DNA of 37,875 nt from Candidatus Rokuibacteriota bacterium (GCA_003220675.1 QHTD01000056.1:1-37875); one strand, 5' to 3'; numbered from the stretch's first letter, positions 1-10,642 are shown. Notes: generated by a model from the sequence alone, not told the origin. Numbers and translations are program-made.

Positions 1-251
1 TGGTCGAGGCGAGCGACCATTACCGGCAGGCGCTGCAGATCAAGCCTGACTCTGCCGAAGTCCACATCATCTGGGGTACTGCGCTCGCTGACCGGGGCAG
101 GCTGGCCGAGGCGGGCGAGCACTATCGGCAGGCCCTGCGCATCAAGCCTGACCACGCCGCAGCCCAGTCCAACCTGCTCAATGTTCTCCGGCGGCTCGGC
201 ACGGGCAAGGAGGACGCGGCCCCGAGCCGCAAAGGCGAAAAGAACCAGTAG
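1..251 (+). CDS. TPR-repeat protein, C-terminal part (5' truncated by window edge)
   Basis: Reading from base 3: VEASDHYRQALQIKPDSAEVHIIWGTALADRGRLAEAGEHYRQALRIKPDHAAAQSNLL...KNQ*; two TPR-like repeats. Confidence 0.75.
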   Translation, partial: VEASDHYRQALQIKPDSAEVHIIWGTALADRGRLAEAGEHYRQALRIKPDHAAAQSNLLNVLRRLGTGKEDAAPSRKGEKNQ

Positions 252-284
252 TGTAGCCCCGCCGGGCCTTCTTACGTGGCGCGA

Positions 285-1208
285 CTAACCGTGGAAGGTC
301 CGGCGCCCTTCGTTGCGGTGCCACAAGCGAATCAGGTGGCGCTTGAGGTGCGGCTCCTCGGCATCCTTGAACCTCGTGCGACTGTGGGCGACGCAAAGAT
401 TGTTGAGGTACTGGATCTGTCCCCTCTCGATCGTGAACTCCACCCGGACCTCTGGCGAGTCGGCGATCGCGCGCATTCCGGCCAGGGCCTCTCGTCCCTC
501 GCGATCCAATGGCGCGCCCGTCAGGGCCTCGGCGTTCCCGATCAGGGTCTCGTTGTAGCGAGCCACGAGGTCCCGGCCGGCCGAGTGGAACACCGGCTGC
601 CACGCGACCTTGTCGTCACCGGGCGCATGCTCGGCCTGCCGGTCCCAGGGGAACGGACGATAGAGCCGCGGGAGGAGGTCAGGATGTCGGCGCCGCAGCT
701 CGTTGTGCACCGTGGCGAGGCTGACGACCTGGCTCACCCCGCCCTCGCGCGCCGGGCGCAGGCAGAGCAGCCCGACGCGCTCGGGAGGGAGTGCGAGCCA
801 CGGAGCGTCGGTGTGGAACTGAAGCTCCAGGTTGGTCACCGAGCGGCGCACCCCGTACTCGAGCGCCTTCCCCGTGTCCCGGACGTCGTAGATCATCGTG
901 CCGTCCCACTTCTGCGCGACCGGCCGGCCGAGGAGCGACCCCAGCAACCAGTAGAGCGCGCAGTTCTCGTCCGCCGAGAAACGCTCCACCGGGATGCGGT
1001 CGATCACGGCGAGCCCGATGGAGTGACGCAGCTTCCGATTCACCGCGGTCATTACCGCCGCGCACGCCGACAGGGCGAACTGCGCCGGCGAGAGAAGCAG
1101 AAGCGGCAGCGGATCGCGGCGGAGTCTCTGGAGCGCCTGCTCTAGCTCGTCCACGGCGGCCCTCGGGAAGGGCACCATCCAGTCGGACTCCGAGATCGTG
1201 CCCTGCAC
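285..1208 (-). CDS. TauD/TfdA-like Fe(II)/2-oxoglutarate dioxygenase
   Basis: 307 aa; FHTDAPW (HxD) motif, distal HSRTRF, overall TauD-like pattern. Confidence 0.75.
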   Translation of the reverse strand: MQGTISESDWMVPFPRAAVDELEQALQRLRRDPLPLLLLSPAQFALSACAAVMTAVNRKLRHSIGLAVIDRIPVERFSADENCALYWLLGSLLGRPVAQKWDGTMIYDVRDTGKALEYGVRRSVTNLELQFHTDAPWLALPPERVGLLCLRPAREGGVSQVVSLATVHNELRRRHPDLLPRLYRPFPWDRQAEHAPGDDKVAWQPVFHSAGRDLVARYNETLIGNAEALTGAPLDREGREALAGMRAIADSPEVRVEFTIERGQIQYLNNLCVAHSRTRFKDAEEPHLKRHLIRLWHRNEGRRTFHG

Positions 1209-1252
1209 CCAGGCGCGCCGGCCACGAACTTCGGGAGCGAGCAGGACGGTTG

Positions 1253-1348
1253 TCAGGGGTCACCTCCATTGCCGAGAAGCCCCTCGGGACGTCCGAGGAG
1301 TACCACGATGATGAGCAGGAACGCGAGCGTGCTCTTATGCGGGACCGT
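1253..1348 (-). pseudogene. Possible C-terminal remnant of a LivH-type branched-chain amino-acid ABC permease
   Basis: Minus-strand frame TVPHKSTLAFLLIIVVLLGRPEGLLGNGGDP*; resembles the LivH C-terminus (hydrophobic stretch + RPxGLLG), has an upstream in-frame stop and no start. Confidence 0.4.
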
Positions 1349-1366
1349 CTAACCCCGGATCACCAG

Positions 1367-2245
1367 TCACTTGAGGAACGCGACGATGACCGGGACGACC
1401 TGTTCGGTGGCCTCCTCCATGAGCCAGTGACCGGAGTTCTTCACCACGGTGCCGGACACATTGGTCGCGACCATCTTCGCTTGGTCGATGAGGAACGTGC
1501 CAGAGGCCTTCTCACCAGTAAGGACGAGGAAGGGCATGTTCAGTCTGGTTGCCGAAAATGCTGCGAAGTGCTTGGCGTCCTGCTCGAAGGTCTTGAAATA
1601 CTCGAAGCCCGCCCGCATGCCGTCCGCTCGCGCGTAGGCTGCGGCGTAGATTCGACGATCCGGGTCGGGTACCGACTTGGTCTTGTCGGCGGCGAAGTCA
1701 TTCCAAAAGTGTTCGAAGTAGAGGCGTTCCCGCCCCTTGACCAACGCGAGGGGCGTGGGGCCATAGAAGTGAAAGTGCCAGAGGTCGCGCAGCAGCCAGA
1801 CGTCCTTCCAATTGCCGACACCCGGTAAGAACGCGTCCATCAGGACGACCTTGCTGACCTCCGCGGGATACTGTGCCGCGTATGCATACGCCACCATCAG
1901 ACCGATGTCGTGCCCAACCACCTGCACCTGTTCATAGCCGAGCTGATGCACGAGACCTCGAATGTCCTTTGCCAGCGTCTTCTTGTCGTACCCATCCTGC
2001 GTGCGTTCAGAGCCTCCTGCGCCGCGCAGGTCGGGAGCGATCACGGTGTGGGACATCGCAAGCAAGGGCATCAGCGGCGTCCACATGTGGCTCGTCTGGG
2101 CGTAGCCGTGGATCAGGACGACCACCGACCCGCGGCCCCCGATCTTGTAGTTGATTCTCACCCCGTTCACGTTGGCGCTCTTTTCGGTGAACCCCTTGGG
2201 CAGGCGAGCGGCCAGCGCGATCTTGCCTGTGAGTTTCTTTGGCAT
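1367..2245 (-). CDS. alpha/beta hydrolase (epoxide hydrolase/haloacetate dehalogenase-like)
   Basis: Starts MPKKLTGKIALAARLPKGF; HGYAQTSHMW oxyanion region, GHDIGLMVAYAYA nucleophile elbow with Asp, C-terminal GHWLMEE. Confidence 0.85.
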   Translation of the reverse strand: MPKKLTGKIALAARLPKGFTEKSANVNGVRINYKIGGRGSVVVLIHGYAQTSHMWTPLMPLLAMSHTVIAPDLRGAGGSERTQDGYDKKTLAKDIRGLVHQLGYEQVQVVGHDIGLMVAYAYAAQYPAEVSKVVLMDAFLPGVGNWKDVWLLRDLWHFHFYGPTPLALVKGRERLYFEHFWNDFAADKTKSVPDPDRRIYAAAYARADGMRAGFEYFKTFEQDAKHFAAFSATRLNMPFLVLTGEKASGTFLIDQAKMVATNVSGTVVKNSGHWLMEEATEQVVPVIVAFLK

Positions 2246-2279
2246 TGTCTTCTTTCCTTCCGTCTCTCGCGGGCGGTCT

Positions 2280-3431
2280 CTAACCGGGCGGCCGCACATC
2301 GCGCTTCGGCGGCAGCAGGGTCGCGGGGATCACGGCGCCCTCGCCGAAGCGCTCTGTGAGCCGGTCAACCACCCGCGCGAGCCGTTCGCGGCGCACGGCG
2401 TGGGGATCGAAGAGCCCGAGCTGGCCCACGCCCGCAGGCCCGAGGCGCCCCGCCGAGAGGCCGATGAGCCGCACCGGGCGTGTCACCCGCTCGCGCTCCA
2501 ACAGCACGCGCGCCCGGCGGTAGAGCTCGAGCCCGTCCTGCGTCGGCTCCCCCGTGGCACTCCGGGTATGCGTCTCGAAGGGCGCCAATCGGAGCTTGAG
2601 CGTGATGCGCGCGGCCGCGAAGCCCCCTTCTCTCAACTCGGCGGCGACCCGTTCGGCCTGGGCTCTGAGCGTCGTCCTGAAGAGCTCGGCGTCCGTGCAG
2701 TCAGCGTCGAATGTTTCCTCGGCCCCGACAGACTTCGGCAGACCGAAGGGCTCGACGGGACGGTCGTCGCGGCCGAACGCGAGGTCGTGCAGGTGCTCGC
2801 CGTGCTTTCCGAACCGCCTCGCCAGGACGGAGCGCGGCATCGTCTGAAGCCGGCCGATCGTGGCAAGGCCAAGGTCTCCGAGGGCCTTCGCCGTCACGCG
2901 GCCGACTCCCCAGATCAGATCAACGGGGAGCGGCGCGAGGAAGCGTGCCTCCCCGCCTGCGGCGACCGCGACGAGGCCGTCGGGTTTTTGGAGGTCGGAG
3001 GCGACCTTCGCGACGAACTTGTTCGCGGCGAGGCCGGCAGAGGCGGTCAGCTGCGTCTCGTCGCGGATCCGTTGTTTGATCCGTCGCACGGCCTCGAGCG
3101 GACTCCCGAAGAGGGACTCGGTCCCCGTGAGGTCGATGAACGCCTCGTCCACCGATACGGGCTCGACGAGCGGCGAGAAGTCGGCCAGGATGCCCATGAT
3201 CTGCACGGAGACTGCCCGGTACTTGGCCATGTCCACCGGGAGGAAGGCGGCGTGCGGGCAGAGCCTGGCTGCGCGGGAGATCGGCATCGCCGAGCGGACG
3301 CCGAAGCGGCGCGCCTCGTAGGACGCTGCCGAGACCACGCCACGCCCCTTCGGATCGGCACCGACGATGACCGGCCGCCCCCGCAAGTCGGGCTGATCGC
3401 GCTGCTCGACCGACGCGTAGAAGGCGTCCAT
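2280..3431 (-). CDS. dinB: DNA polymerase IV (Y-family)
   Basis: MDAFYASVEQRDQPDLRGRPVIVG; SVDEAFIDLTG; helix-hairpin region; start may be slightly upstream (in-frame AIAHVDMDAFYA). Confidence 0.93.
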   Translation of the reverse strand: MDAFYASVEQRDQPDLRGRPVIVGADPKGRGVVSAASYEARRFGVRSAMPISRAARLCPHAAFLPVDMAKYRAVSVQIMGILADFSPLVEPVSVDEAFIDLTGTESLFGSPLEAVRRIKQRIRDETQLTASAGLAANKFVAKVASDLQKPDGLVAVAAGGEARFLAPLPVDLIWGVGRVTAKALGDLGLATIGRLQTMPRSVLARRFGKHGEHLHDLAFGRDDRPVEPFGLPKSVGAEETFDADCTDAELFRTTLRAQAERVAAELREGGFAAARITLKLRLAPFETHTRSATGEPTQDGLELYRRARVLLERERVTRPVRLIGLSAGRLGPAGVGQLGLFDPHAVRRERLARVVDRLTERFGEGAVIPATLLPPKRDVRPPG

Positions 3432-3570
3432 ATCGACATGTGCGATCGCTCGGATGGACGCGGCGCCGGGGCCGGGCTGCGCGCTCGGAGACCCGTGTCT
3501 CAGGGAAAGGCCCTCGCGCGCGGCTCAGCGAGCGTGATCGAGGAGCACACGCCCCGGGCGCGTCGGAGAG

Positions 3571-4134
3571 TCACGCACGGGCGAGACCGATCTCGGAGGC
3601 GACGCCGGCGAGCGCGGCGATGACGAATGCGATGTGCTCGTCGAGATCGACGCCGAGCTCGGCGGCGCCGCGGTAGACGTCGTCGCGGTTGACGGTGCGC
3701 GCGAACGCCTTGTCCTTGAGCTTCTTCCGGACCGAGGGCGGCTCGAGCCCGGTGATGACGCGGCCGGGGCGAACGAGCGCCACCGCGTGGACGAAGCCCG
3801 ATAGCTCGTCGCACGCGTAGAGGGCCCGGTCGAGGAGCGAGACGCGGGGCATCCCGGAGTAGTCCGCGTGGGCGAGAACCGCGTAGACGATCTGGAGCGG
3901 CACGCCGCGGACCAGGAGAATTTCGCCGCCCTTCATGGGGTGGTGCGGGCCGCGCGGGTGCACCTCGTAGTCGAAGTCGTGGAGCATGCCCGCCACCCCC
4001 CACGTGTCCGGATCCTCGCCGTGCTTCGCCGCGTAGGCCCGCATCGAGGCCTCGACGGCGCGGGCGTGCTTGCGGAGGCTGTCGCTCTTGGTGAACTCGG
4101 TGAGGATCGACCAGGCGCGCTCGCGGGGGATCAC
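3571..4134 (-). CDS. HD-domain phosphohydrolase-like protein
   Basis: HDFDYEVHPRGPHHPMKGGEIL; GTG start overlaps upstream stop (GTGA); ORF track gives ATG at 4161. Confidence 0.75.
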   Translation of the reverse strand: MIPRERAWSILTEFTKSDSLRKHARAVEASMRAYAAKHGEDPDTWGVAGMLHDFDYEVHPRGPHHPMKGGEILLVRGVPLQIVYAVLAHADYSGMPRVSLLDRALYACDELSGFVHAVALVRPGRVITGLEPPSVRKKLKDKAFARTVNRDDVYRGAAELGVDLDEHIAFVIAALAGVASEIGLARA

Positions 4135-4310
4135 GTGCGCCGCTGCTGCTGGCTCCGCCACTTGTCGATCGACTTTTTCGAGAACACCCAGCTTCCCTCG
4201 TGCTGGAGCGACGGGATGCGGCGCTCCGTTGCGAGCCGCGCCAGGGTCGTCTCGTCCATCGCGAGGTACGTCGAGGCTTCCTTGAGGCTCAGAACGTCCT
4301 TCGGGGTCAC
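4131..4310 (-). CDS. Excisionase/MerR-family helix-turn-helix DNA-binding protein (59 aa)
   Basis: GTG-start ORF not in track: [59 protein letters not shown]; classic excisionase-type HTH; overlaps cysE stop and HD gene start. Confidence 0.8.
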   Translation of the reverse strand: MTPKDVLSLKEASTYLAMDETTLARLATERRIPSLQHEGSWVFSKKSIDKWRSQQQRRT

Positions 4311-4969
4311 GGGCGCTCCTCCTCCATCTTCTTTCGCAGCGTCTCGAGCTCGGCCTCCAGCGTGCGGATCCGCTCGGCGAGCTGCTCGATCCCCTTGCTC
4401 AAGGGGTCCGGAAGGTCCGTCTGGTTGAGGTCGATCTCCCCCGCGACCCGCCGACCGTCGCGATATGTTACCCGGCCCGGAACGCCCACGACAACGGAGT
4501 TCGGCGGCACCTCGCGGACGACCACGGAGCCGGCGCCGATGCGGCTGCCGTCGCCGATCTTGAACCCGCCGATGATCTTGGCGCCGGCGCCGACGACGAC
4601 GTTGTTCCCGAGGGTGGGGTGGCGCTTCTCGCGCTTGAGGCTCGTCCCCGCCAGGCTCACGCCCTGGTAGATCGTCACGTTCTCTCCTACCTCTGAGGTC
4701 TCACCGATCACGACGCCCATGCCGTGGTCGATGAAGAGGCCGGGTCCGAGCTTCGCCGCCGGGTGGATCTCGATGCCGGTGAGGAACCGCTCGACGTGCG
4801 AGATGAACCGCGCCGTCGTCGGCCAGCCGCGGTTCCACAACCGGTGCGCCAGCCGGTGGAAGGCGAGCGCGTGCACGCCCGGGTAGCAGAGCAGCACCTC
4901 GAGCGCCGAGCGGGCGGCCGGGTCGCGCTCGCGCACCGCTCGGACGTCACGGCGGAGGGCGTCAAACAT
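4307..4969 (-). CDS. cysE: serine O-acetyltransferase
   Basis: 220 aa; hexapeptide repeats, [29 protein letters not shown]. Confidence 0.93.
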   Translation of the reverse strand: MFDALRRDVRAVRERDPAARSALEVLLCYPGVHALAFHRLAHRLWNRGWPTTARFISHVERFLTGIEIHPAAKLGPGLFIDHGMGVVIGETSEVGENVTIYQGVSLAGTSLKREKRHPTLGNNVVVGAGAKIIGGFKIGDGSRIGAGSVVVREVPPNSVVVGVPGRVTYRDGRRVAGEIDLNQTDLPDPLSKGIEQLAERIRTLEAELETLRKKMEEERP

Positions 4970-5342
4970 GACGCCGCCCTCGGCTCAGATGATCACGGGC
5001 GGCCGCCCGGAGCGCGCCCGCGGCGATCTCGGCCGCGTGCTTGCGGTCCTGGGGCAGCCACTCGAGGGCCCCCTCGATCTCCTCCGCCTCGAGGTGGCCG
5101 AGGTCGTCCACGGTCCGCCCCCGGCAGAGCTCGCTCGCGACGCTCGCCGCCGCGATCGTCGGGCCGCACCCGTAGGTCTGGAAGCGCACCTCGACCGCCC
5201 GGCCGTCGCACACGCGCAGGAAGAAGCGCGTGAGGTCGCCGCAGCCCTCGTACTCGTCCTCGCCGATGCCGTCGGGGTCGCGCATGAGGCCCGCGTTGCG
5301 GGGGTTGAGGAAATGGTCCACGAGCGTCGGGCTATACCTCAT
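4962..5342 (-). CDS. IscU/NifU-like iron-sulfur scaffold paralog (divergent)
   Basis: [18 protein letters not shown]...EGCGDLTRF...[22 protein letters not shown]; third ligand Cys absent. Confidence 0.85.
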   Translation of the reverse strand: MRYSPTLVDHFLNPRNAGLMRDPDGIGEDEYEGCGDLTRFFLRVCDGRAVEVRFQTYGCGPTIAAASVASELCRGRTVDDLGHLEAEEIEGALEWLPQDRKHAAEIAAGALRAAARDHLSRGRRHV

Positions 5343-6496
5343 GCGGCGCCGACGGGCATCGCCTGCCGGAGCTTCCGCACGAGCGGCTCCACGCACTCGA
5401 TCACGTAGTCGATGTCTTCTGCCGTCGTCGAACGGCCGAGCGAGCAGCGCACGGCGCCCATCGCCCAGTCGAGCGGGACACCCATCGCCACGAGCACGTG
5501 CGACGGCTCGATGTTGCCCGCGGTGCATGCCGAGCCGGCCGACACGCCGATGCCCTTGAGATCGAGCCCGAGGACGATGGATTCCGACTCGACGTGTCGG
5601 ACGAGGAAGCTCGCCGTGCCGGGCAGCCGCTGGGTCGGGTGGCCGGAGAGCCGCACCTCGGGCACGCGCGCGCAGACGCCGTCGATCAGGCGGTCCCGCA
5701 GTGCGGTGACGCGCTCGGCCTCCGCGTGCATGTCACGCGCCCGCACCTCCACCGCCTTGCCGAGGCCGACGATTCCGGGCACGTTCTCCGTGCCCGCGCG
5801 CCGCCTCCGCTCGTGCTCGCCGCCGTGCTGGATCGCGACCATGCGGGTGCCCTTGCGGATCCAGAGAGCGGCGACGCCCTTGGGTCCATAGATCTTGTGG
5901 CCCGAGAAGGACAGCACATCGACCCCGAAGGCGTCGAGGTCGAGAGGGACCTTGCCGAGGGTCTGGACGGCGTCGACGTGGAGCGGGATCCCGTGCTCGC
6001 GCGCGATGCGGCCGATCGCCGCGATCGGCTGGATCGTCCCCACCTCGCTGTTGGCGTGCATGATGCTGATCGCGATCGTGTCGGGCCGGATGGCGCGGCG
6101 GACGTCATCGGGATTCACCATCCCATGCTCGTCGACTCCGACGTAGGCGACGTCGAATCCCTGCGCCTCGAGCGCCTGGCACGTCCGGAGCACGGCGTGG
6201 TGCTCGACCTTCGACGTGATGAGGTGGCCTTTGCCGCGCGCGGCCGCGAGCCCCTTCACCGCGAAGTTGTCCGACTCCGTCCCGCCCGAGGTGAACACGA
6301 TCTCCTGGGGCGAGACGCGGAGGAAGCGCGCCACCCGTTCCCGGGCGCGGTCGACGCCGTCCCGTGCCTCGCGTCCGAAGGCGTGGATGCTCGAGGGGTT
6401 GCCGAAGATCTCCGAGAAATACGGGAGCATCTCAGCGACGACCTCGGGATGGATCGGGGTCGAGGCGTTGTGATCGAGGTACACGTGGCGGCTCAT
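5339..6496 (-). CDS. cysteine desulfurase (IscS/NifS family), second copy
   Basis: YLDHNASTPIHPEVV; FSGHKIYGPKG (PLP Lys); SAGSACTAGNIEPSHV (catalytic Cys loop); alternative ATG at 6511. Confidence 0.92.
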   Translation of the reverse strand: MSRHVYLDHNASTPIHPEVVAEMLPYFSEIFGNPSSIHAFGREARDGVDRARERVARFLRVSPQEIVFTSGGTESDNFAVKGLAAARGKGHLITSKVEHHAVLRTCQALEAQGFDVAYVGVDEHGMVNPDDVRRAIRPDTIAISIMHANSEVGTIQPIAAIGRIAREHGIPLHVDAVQTLGKVPLDLDAFGVDVLSFSGHKIYGPKGVAALWIRKGTRMVAIQHGGEHERRRRAGTENVPGIVGLGKAVEVRARDMHAEAERVTALRDRLIDGVCARVPEVRLSGHPTQRLPGTASFLVRHVESESIVLGLDLKGIGVSAGSACTAGNIEPSHVLVAMGVPLDWAMGAVRCSLGRSTTAEDIDYVIECVEPLVRKLRQAMPVGAA

Positions 6497-6538
6497 GCGG
6501 TTGCTCTCCATTTCTTACGGTGCTACGCTCGATCCGCG

Positions 6539-6862
6539 ATGGATCTCGCGAAGAAAAAACTTGGCGTGCTCCTGTCCACGGGCCTCGAGCATGGAAACCT
6601 CGAGACCGCGATCGGGCTGTCCGAGGCGGCACTCCACCGGGGCGCCGCCGTATACCTCTACCTCATCGACGAGGGCGTCCGCGCGCTCGACGATCCACGC
6701 ATCCGGGCCCTGCCCGAGAGCGGCGCGAAGCTGTTCGTGTGCGCGTACGGCTGCCAGAAGCGCGGGATCCCGCTGCGCGATTCGGACCGCCTCACGTACT
6801 GCGGCCTGGTCGTGCTCACCGACCTGATCAACGGCACCGATCGCTTCATCGCGCTCAACTGA
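6539..6862 (+). CDS. DsrE/TusD-like sulfur-relay protein
   Basis: MDLAKKKLGVLLSTGLEHGNLETAIGLSEAALHRGAAVYLYLIDEGV...FVCAYGCQKRGIP; conserved-type Cys present. Confidence 0.75.
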   Translation: MDLAKKKLGVLLSTGLEHGNLETAIGLSEAALHRGAAVYLYLIDEGVRALDDPRIRALPESGAKLFVCAYGCQKRGIPLRDSDRLTYCGLVVLTDLINGTDRFIALN

Positions 6863-6866
6863 TCCC

Positions 6867-7223
6867 GTGGACGACAACCAGCCGGTGCTCGTGCTGATCG
6901 GGCTCGATCCGCGCGCCTCGCACCGCGCCAACGAGGCGATGCGCATCGGGCTCGGCGTCGTTTCCGGCGAGAACGAGGTGACGTTCGTGCTCCGAGGCCC
7001 GGGCGTCCACCTGCTCGACGCCGACACCGACGAGCTAGTCGACGGCGACGACATCGCGAAGTTCCGTGGCAACCTCAAGGCGCTCGGCATCCCCTTCCAC
7101 GTCGAGGAGACGGCGGTGCCCGCCGACCCCGACTGGAACGCCGACGGGCACCCCATCGTCCCCGTGAGCCTTGAGCGTATCGCCGACCTCGTCCGGCAGA
7201 GCCGGCGGGTGCTGGCGTTCTGA
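6867..7223 (+). CDS. DsrE/DsrF (TusC)-like protein
   Basis: 118 aa DsrE-fold-like pattern, immediately downstream of the DsrE-like gene; no Cys. Confidence 0.6.
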   Translation: MDDNQPVLVLIGLDPRASHRANEAMRIGLGVVSGENEVTFVLRGPGVHLLDADTDELVDGDDIAKFRGNLKALGIPFHVEETAVPADPDWNADGHPIVPVSLERIADLVRQSRRVLAF

Positions 7224-7447
7224 TGGCCACGATCCTCCACCTGATCAAGAGCGCCGACGCCGCGCTCGCGCGCACGGTCATCGAGCAGCACGTCGGCGCC
7301 GGCGACCGCGTCACGGTCGCCCTCCTGCCCGGCGGCATCGCGCCCGCGCTGCCGCCCGGCGTGGCGATTCAGCACGTCGGAAGCGAGCTCTCCTACTCCC
7401 AGCTCCTCGACTTGATTTTCGAGTCCGACCGGGTGGTGACCTGGTAG
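7223..7447 (+). CDS. DsrH/TusB-like protein
   Basis: 74 aa MATILHLIKSADAALARTVIEQHVGAGDRVTVALLPGGI...; third member of a DsrEFH-like trio; stop-start overlap with upstream gene. Confidence 0.6.
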   Translation: MATILHLIKSADAALARTVIEQHVGAGDRVTVALLPGGIAPALPPGVAIQHVGSELSYSQLLDLIFESDRVVTW

Positions 7448-7470
7448 GCGCGCGGTGCCGAGACCGACGG

Positions 7471-7591
7471 GGGCGGGAGCGGGGACCGCTCCGAGAGCCG
7501 TAGCTTCTGGGGGTCGCCAGAACCGCGGTGCACTGAGCAGGCCTCGCGTGTTGCGGCTAGCGTGCTCGAGGAGGGGCCCCCGCTCCCGCCC
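7471..7591. repeat. 121-bp element bounded by perfect 14-bp inverted repeats, with internal hairpins
   Basis: gggcgggagcgggg (7471-7484) / ccccgctcccgccc (7578-7591); internal ttctgg-gggtcg-ccagaa (7505-7522). Confidence 0.7.
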
Positions 7592-7599
7592 TGTGCCGC

Positions 7600-7806
7600 T
7601 CATCGGTCCCGGTGCTCGTCGAGCCAGGCCATCTGGATCGCCTCCAGGAGGCCCTCGTTCGACGCCTTCGGGTCGTCCGAGAAACCGGGCAGCTCCGTCA
7701 CCTGGCGGTGCAGGTCGGTGAACCGCACCGTGAGCGGGTCCGTGTCCGGATAACGCTCGCTCAGGGCGATCGCGATCTCCTCGGCATCCTTCCAGGTCAA
7801 GCCCAT
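7600..7806 (-). CDS. iscX: Fe-S cluster assembly protein IscX
   Basis: 68 aa MGLTWKDAEEIAIALSERYPDTDPLTVRFTDLHRQVTELPGFSDDPKASNEGLLEAIQMAWLDE; strong IscX signature. Confidence 0.93.
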   Translation of the reverse strand: MGLTWKDAEEIAIALSERYPDTDPLTVRFTDLHRQVTELPGFSDDPKASNEGLLEAIQMAWLDEHRDR

Positions 7807-7825
7807 GCGCGTCCTCCCCGCCGGT

Positions 7826-8175
7826 TCACTCGGGAGCCTTGTGGCCGCCGCGTCCGGACGGCGGGATCTCGACCACGACGTCGCCGCCGACGACGGCCTG
7901 GCAGCCCAGCCGCGAATGGAGCGTCAGCCCCTCGGCGGTGTCCAGCCGGTCCTCCTCGTCCTCCTCCATCTTGGAGAGGTTCTCCGCCGCCGACCGGACG
8001 ATCACGTGGCAAGTCGTGCAGGCGCACTTGCCGCCGCAGTTGTGCTGCAGATCGATGTTGTTCCCCAGCGCGATGTCCAAGATCGAGCCGGGCAGGCCGT
8101 CCTCCTGCAGCGGGAACTTGGCCGGGTCCACCTCCACGGTGACGTTCAAAGGTAGGAACGTGACCTTGTACGTGG

Positions 8176-8179
<4 letters not shown>
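7826..8179 (-). CDS. fdx: [2Fe-2S] ferredoxin of the ISC system
   Basis: HNCGGKCACTTCHVIV cluster motif; position in isc operon. Confidence 0.93.
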
Positions 8180-9988
<1,809 letters not shown>

Positions 9989-10011
<23 letters not shown>

Positions 10012-10579
10012 AGCCTTCCTGGCTCTCCCCGAGGGCGTCGTTCAGGTCGTCGATCACCGTGCGGAGGTACGCGCGGATCGCCAGCGCCTCCTTCATGGCA
10101 GCGAGCACGCGCTGCCGCTCCGCCGGCTGGGAGGCGTCCCACCCCTGACTGAGAGGCCCGACGAGCCGGGTCTCCTCGTCCCCCAACCGCGCCATCAGGC
10201 GGTCACGCTGGACGACGAGCGCGGCGCGGCCGGCCTCGTCGAGGCCGCCCGCCTTGGCCTCCGCGAGCGCCTCCTGGATCTCGAACATCTCCTCTAGCAG
10301 CTCGGGCGGGGCCTTGGGCTTGACCGTGGCGCCCTCCTTCGTGTCGCGGCCCTCCTCGAGGCGCACGAGGTACTCGATGCGCGCGATCGGGTCCCGGAGG
10401 GTTCGGTAGGCAGCGTTCAGCCCCGCCGACGCCTCGAGCGCCCGCACCTGCTCCTCGGGCGGCGCCGCCTGGTGGAAGTCCGGGTGGTACCGCCGCGACA
10501 GCTCGTAGAACTTCCGCTGCAACTCCGCCGTATCGACGGCGAGCCGCCGCGGAAGTCCGAAGACCTCGAAGTGGTCCAT
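9989..10579 (-). CDS. hscB: J-domain co-chaperone HscB
   Basis: HPDFHQAAPPEE (HPD motif), C-terminal HscB helical domain. Confidence 0.92.
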
Positions 10580-10612
10580 TCGCTCACGCCCTCCCGCTCA
10601 CGCCGTCAAAAT

Positions 10613-10642
10613 AAGAACGGGCCCTCTGCCGGGCCCGTTCTT
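10613..10642 (-). terminator. Intrinsic terminator between iscA and hscB (minus strand)
   Basis: Perfect 12-bp stem aagaacgggccc-tctgcc-gggcccgttctt, followed on the minus strand by ATTTTG. Confidence 0.8.

Noticed and set aside
2151-3623. 490-aa plus-strand ORF opposite dinB
   Set aside because: Antisense shadow ORF in a high-GC genome; composition rich in R/A/G and no recognisable domain, while dinB on the other strand is unambiguous.
5498-6862. 454-aa plus-strand ORF opposite the desulfurase that ends with the DsrE-like protein
   Set aside because: Only the last 107 codons (from 6539) form a real protein; the N-terminal part is an antisense shadow.
7471-7591. tRNA-Sec candidate in the inverted-repeat element
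   Set aside because: No T-arm GGTTCRA-like sequence, no 7-nt anticodon loop with TCA, no 3' CCA; does not fold as a tRNA on either strand.
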